DNA of 61,232 nucleotides from contig CALKIR010000049.1 in the NCBI GenBank assembly GCA_937995985.1, positions 1 through 61,232 on the forward strand. The letters run 5' to 3'. Made by a program: the position numbers and the translations under genes. Shown one piece after another: positions 60,843 to 61,232 of the stretch. This DNA is from an uncultured Alcaligenaceae bacterium. Lineage in GTDB: Bacteria; Pseudomonadota; Gammaproteobacteria; Burkholderiales; Burkholderiaceae_B. How positions within the stretch are numbered: position 1 is the stretch's first letter; each line of letters begins with the position of its first letter. The notes under the pieces were generated by a model that saw only the letters and a program-made list of their open reading frames with translations, was not told where the DNA came from and ran no database searches.

Positions 60843-61232
60843 CTATTTCCTAACGAGCAAACGACCATACTGTCTCCAATAACGACCTACTGAGCCACTT
60901 AACACAGCATGAGCGACTAACCCTAAAACAATGCCCCAAAAGGCTGCACCAAAACCTCCAATACTCATGCCCGAAGCTGTTGCTAAAAATGTAATGAGTG
61001 ACGGCTCCAGATAGTCTTTATCCTCAACAAATAATCGGATGTTATTCAGTATGGCTCCCAACAGAGCAAGCCCAGCTAAGGCGGCAATCAGCGCTGCAGG
61101 CAAAGCAGTAAATAGCAATACAATAGTGCCGGCGAACGTCCCCCCGAGGAGATAAAACGCCCCATTAGCTATTCCTGCGACATAACGCTTATCTTTATCT
61201 TGGTGCGACTCTTCGCCAGTGCATAAAGCTGC
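60843..61232 (-). CDS. BenE-type benzoate/H+ symporter family protein, C-terminal part
   Basis: 129 codons of the 3' end of a membrane protein; the frame stays open to the right window edge, so the gene is truncated by the window. The visible part has a soluble CTGEESHQDKDKRYVAGIANG stretch and then helices including AALAGLALLGAI, SLITFLATASGMS and GFGAAFWGIVLGLVAHAVL. These match the C-terminus of BenE/YdcO transporters. A shorter reading beginning with TTG at 61118 is only an artefact of this frame. Substrate unknown despite the name. It is followed by the GTPase pair after ten bases. Confidence 0.8.
   Translation of the reverse strand, partial: AALCTGEESHQDKDKRYVAGIANGAFYLLGGTFAGTIVLLFTALPAALIAALAGLALLGAILNNIRLFVEDKDYLEPSLITFLATASGMSIGGFGAAFWGIVLGLVAHAVLSGSVGRYWRQYGRLLVRK

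Noticed and set aside
60843..61118. Separate 91-residue membrane protein
   Set aside because: Its apparent start is a TTG inside a frame that stays open to the window edge and reads as the C-terminus of a BenE-type permease.
1..61232. CRISPR array, insertion sequence, prophage, tRNA or riboswitch of a known class
   Set aside because: I saw no regularly spaced direct repeats, transposase, integrase, tRNA cloverleaf or recognised riboswitch core by reading; small structured RNAs could be missed without a covariance search.

Overview
The window is chromosomal DNA of a betaproteobacterium, most likely a low-GC member of the Alcaligenaceae (Burkholderiales). The evidence is the 5' end of a 16S rRNA gene with a Burkholderiales-type sequence, gene orders of the Bordetella/Alcaligenes kind (rpsF-priB-rpsR-rplI-dnaB; sseA-ispA-dxs-folE2; alaC-hom-thrC; scpB-rluB-rimP-nusA-infB-rbfA-truB), and proteins that look betaproteobacterial (short PriB, FolE2, HpnCDE). 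By eye the base composition is near 45-50% GC, well below Bordetella. The genus cannot be fixed from the sequence alone. I see no insertion sequence, prophage, CRISPR array, tRNA or broken gene; gene density is very high and nearly everything is core.

Layout. 1-887: start of an rRNA operon read leftwards, with promoter and boxA, then an AT-rich spacer. 888-2774: rng and a small lipoprotein. 2796-7241: envelope block (msbA, a family 9 glycosyltransferase, an ElyC/YdcF-type protein, a WaaE-type glycosyltransferase). 7204-14632: dnaE and hrpA on the minus strand. 14697-16461: argA and yggX. 16548-22819: a tight minus-strand run alr, SDR, radA, TauE/SafE exporter, kdkA, rpiA, phoU, closed by a clear terminator. 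22897-25964: hpnC-hpnD-hpnE, squalene synthesis. 25983-29886: alaC-hom-thrC. 30081-33682: an Mth938-domain protein, bcp, a PIN-PhoH ATPase and pdxA. 33704-36782: dnaB and the rpsF-priB-rpsR-rplI ribosomal operon. 36936-42624: folE2, dxs, ispA, sseA, an EamA transporter. 42771-49089: htpX, polA, a LOG-family protein, typA. 49107-57943: the translation/transcription operon scpB-rluB-rimP-nusA-infB-rbfA-truB. 58026-61232: two dynamin-like GTPases behind the 3' end of a BenE-type transporter.

How the parts fit. Dxs (methylerythritol phosphate pathway entry) and IspA (farnesyl diphosphate) feed the HpnCDE squalene route encoded elsewhere in the window; no squalene-hopene cyclase is present here. 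MsbA, KdkA and two glycosyltransferases point to lipooligosaccharide core assembly and export. The rimP operon carries a leader with an extended -10 promoter, two stem-loops and an intrinsic terminator ending about six bases before the rimP start codon, which looks like transcription attenuation.

The most unusual items are the overlapping pair of dynamin-like GTPases at the right edge, the rimP attenuator with an array of AACAG/CTGTT half-sites upstream of it, the divergent polA/LOG gene pair whose start codons share one CATG, and a GGGC-repeat leader in front of rpsF. Functions of the GTPase pair, the lipoprotein and the Mth938-domain protein are not known from the sequence.
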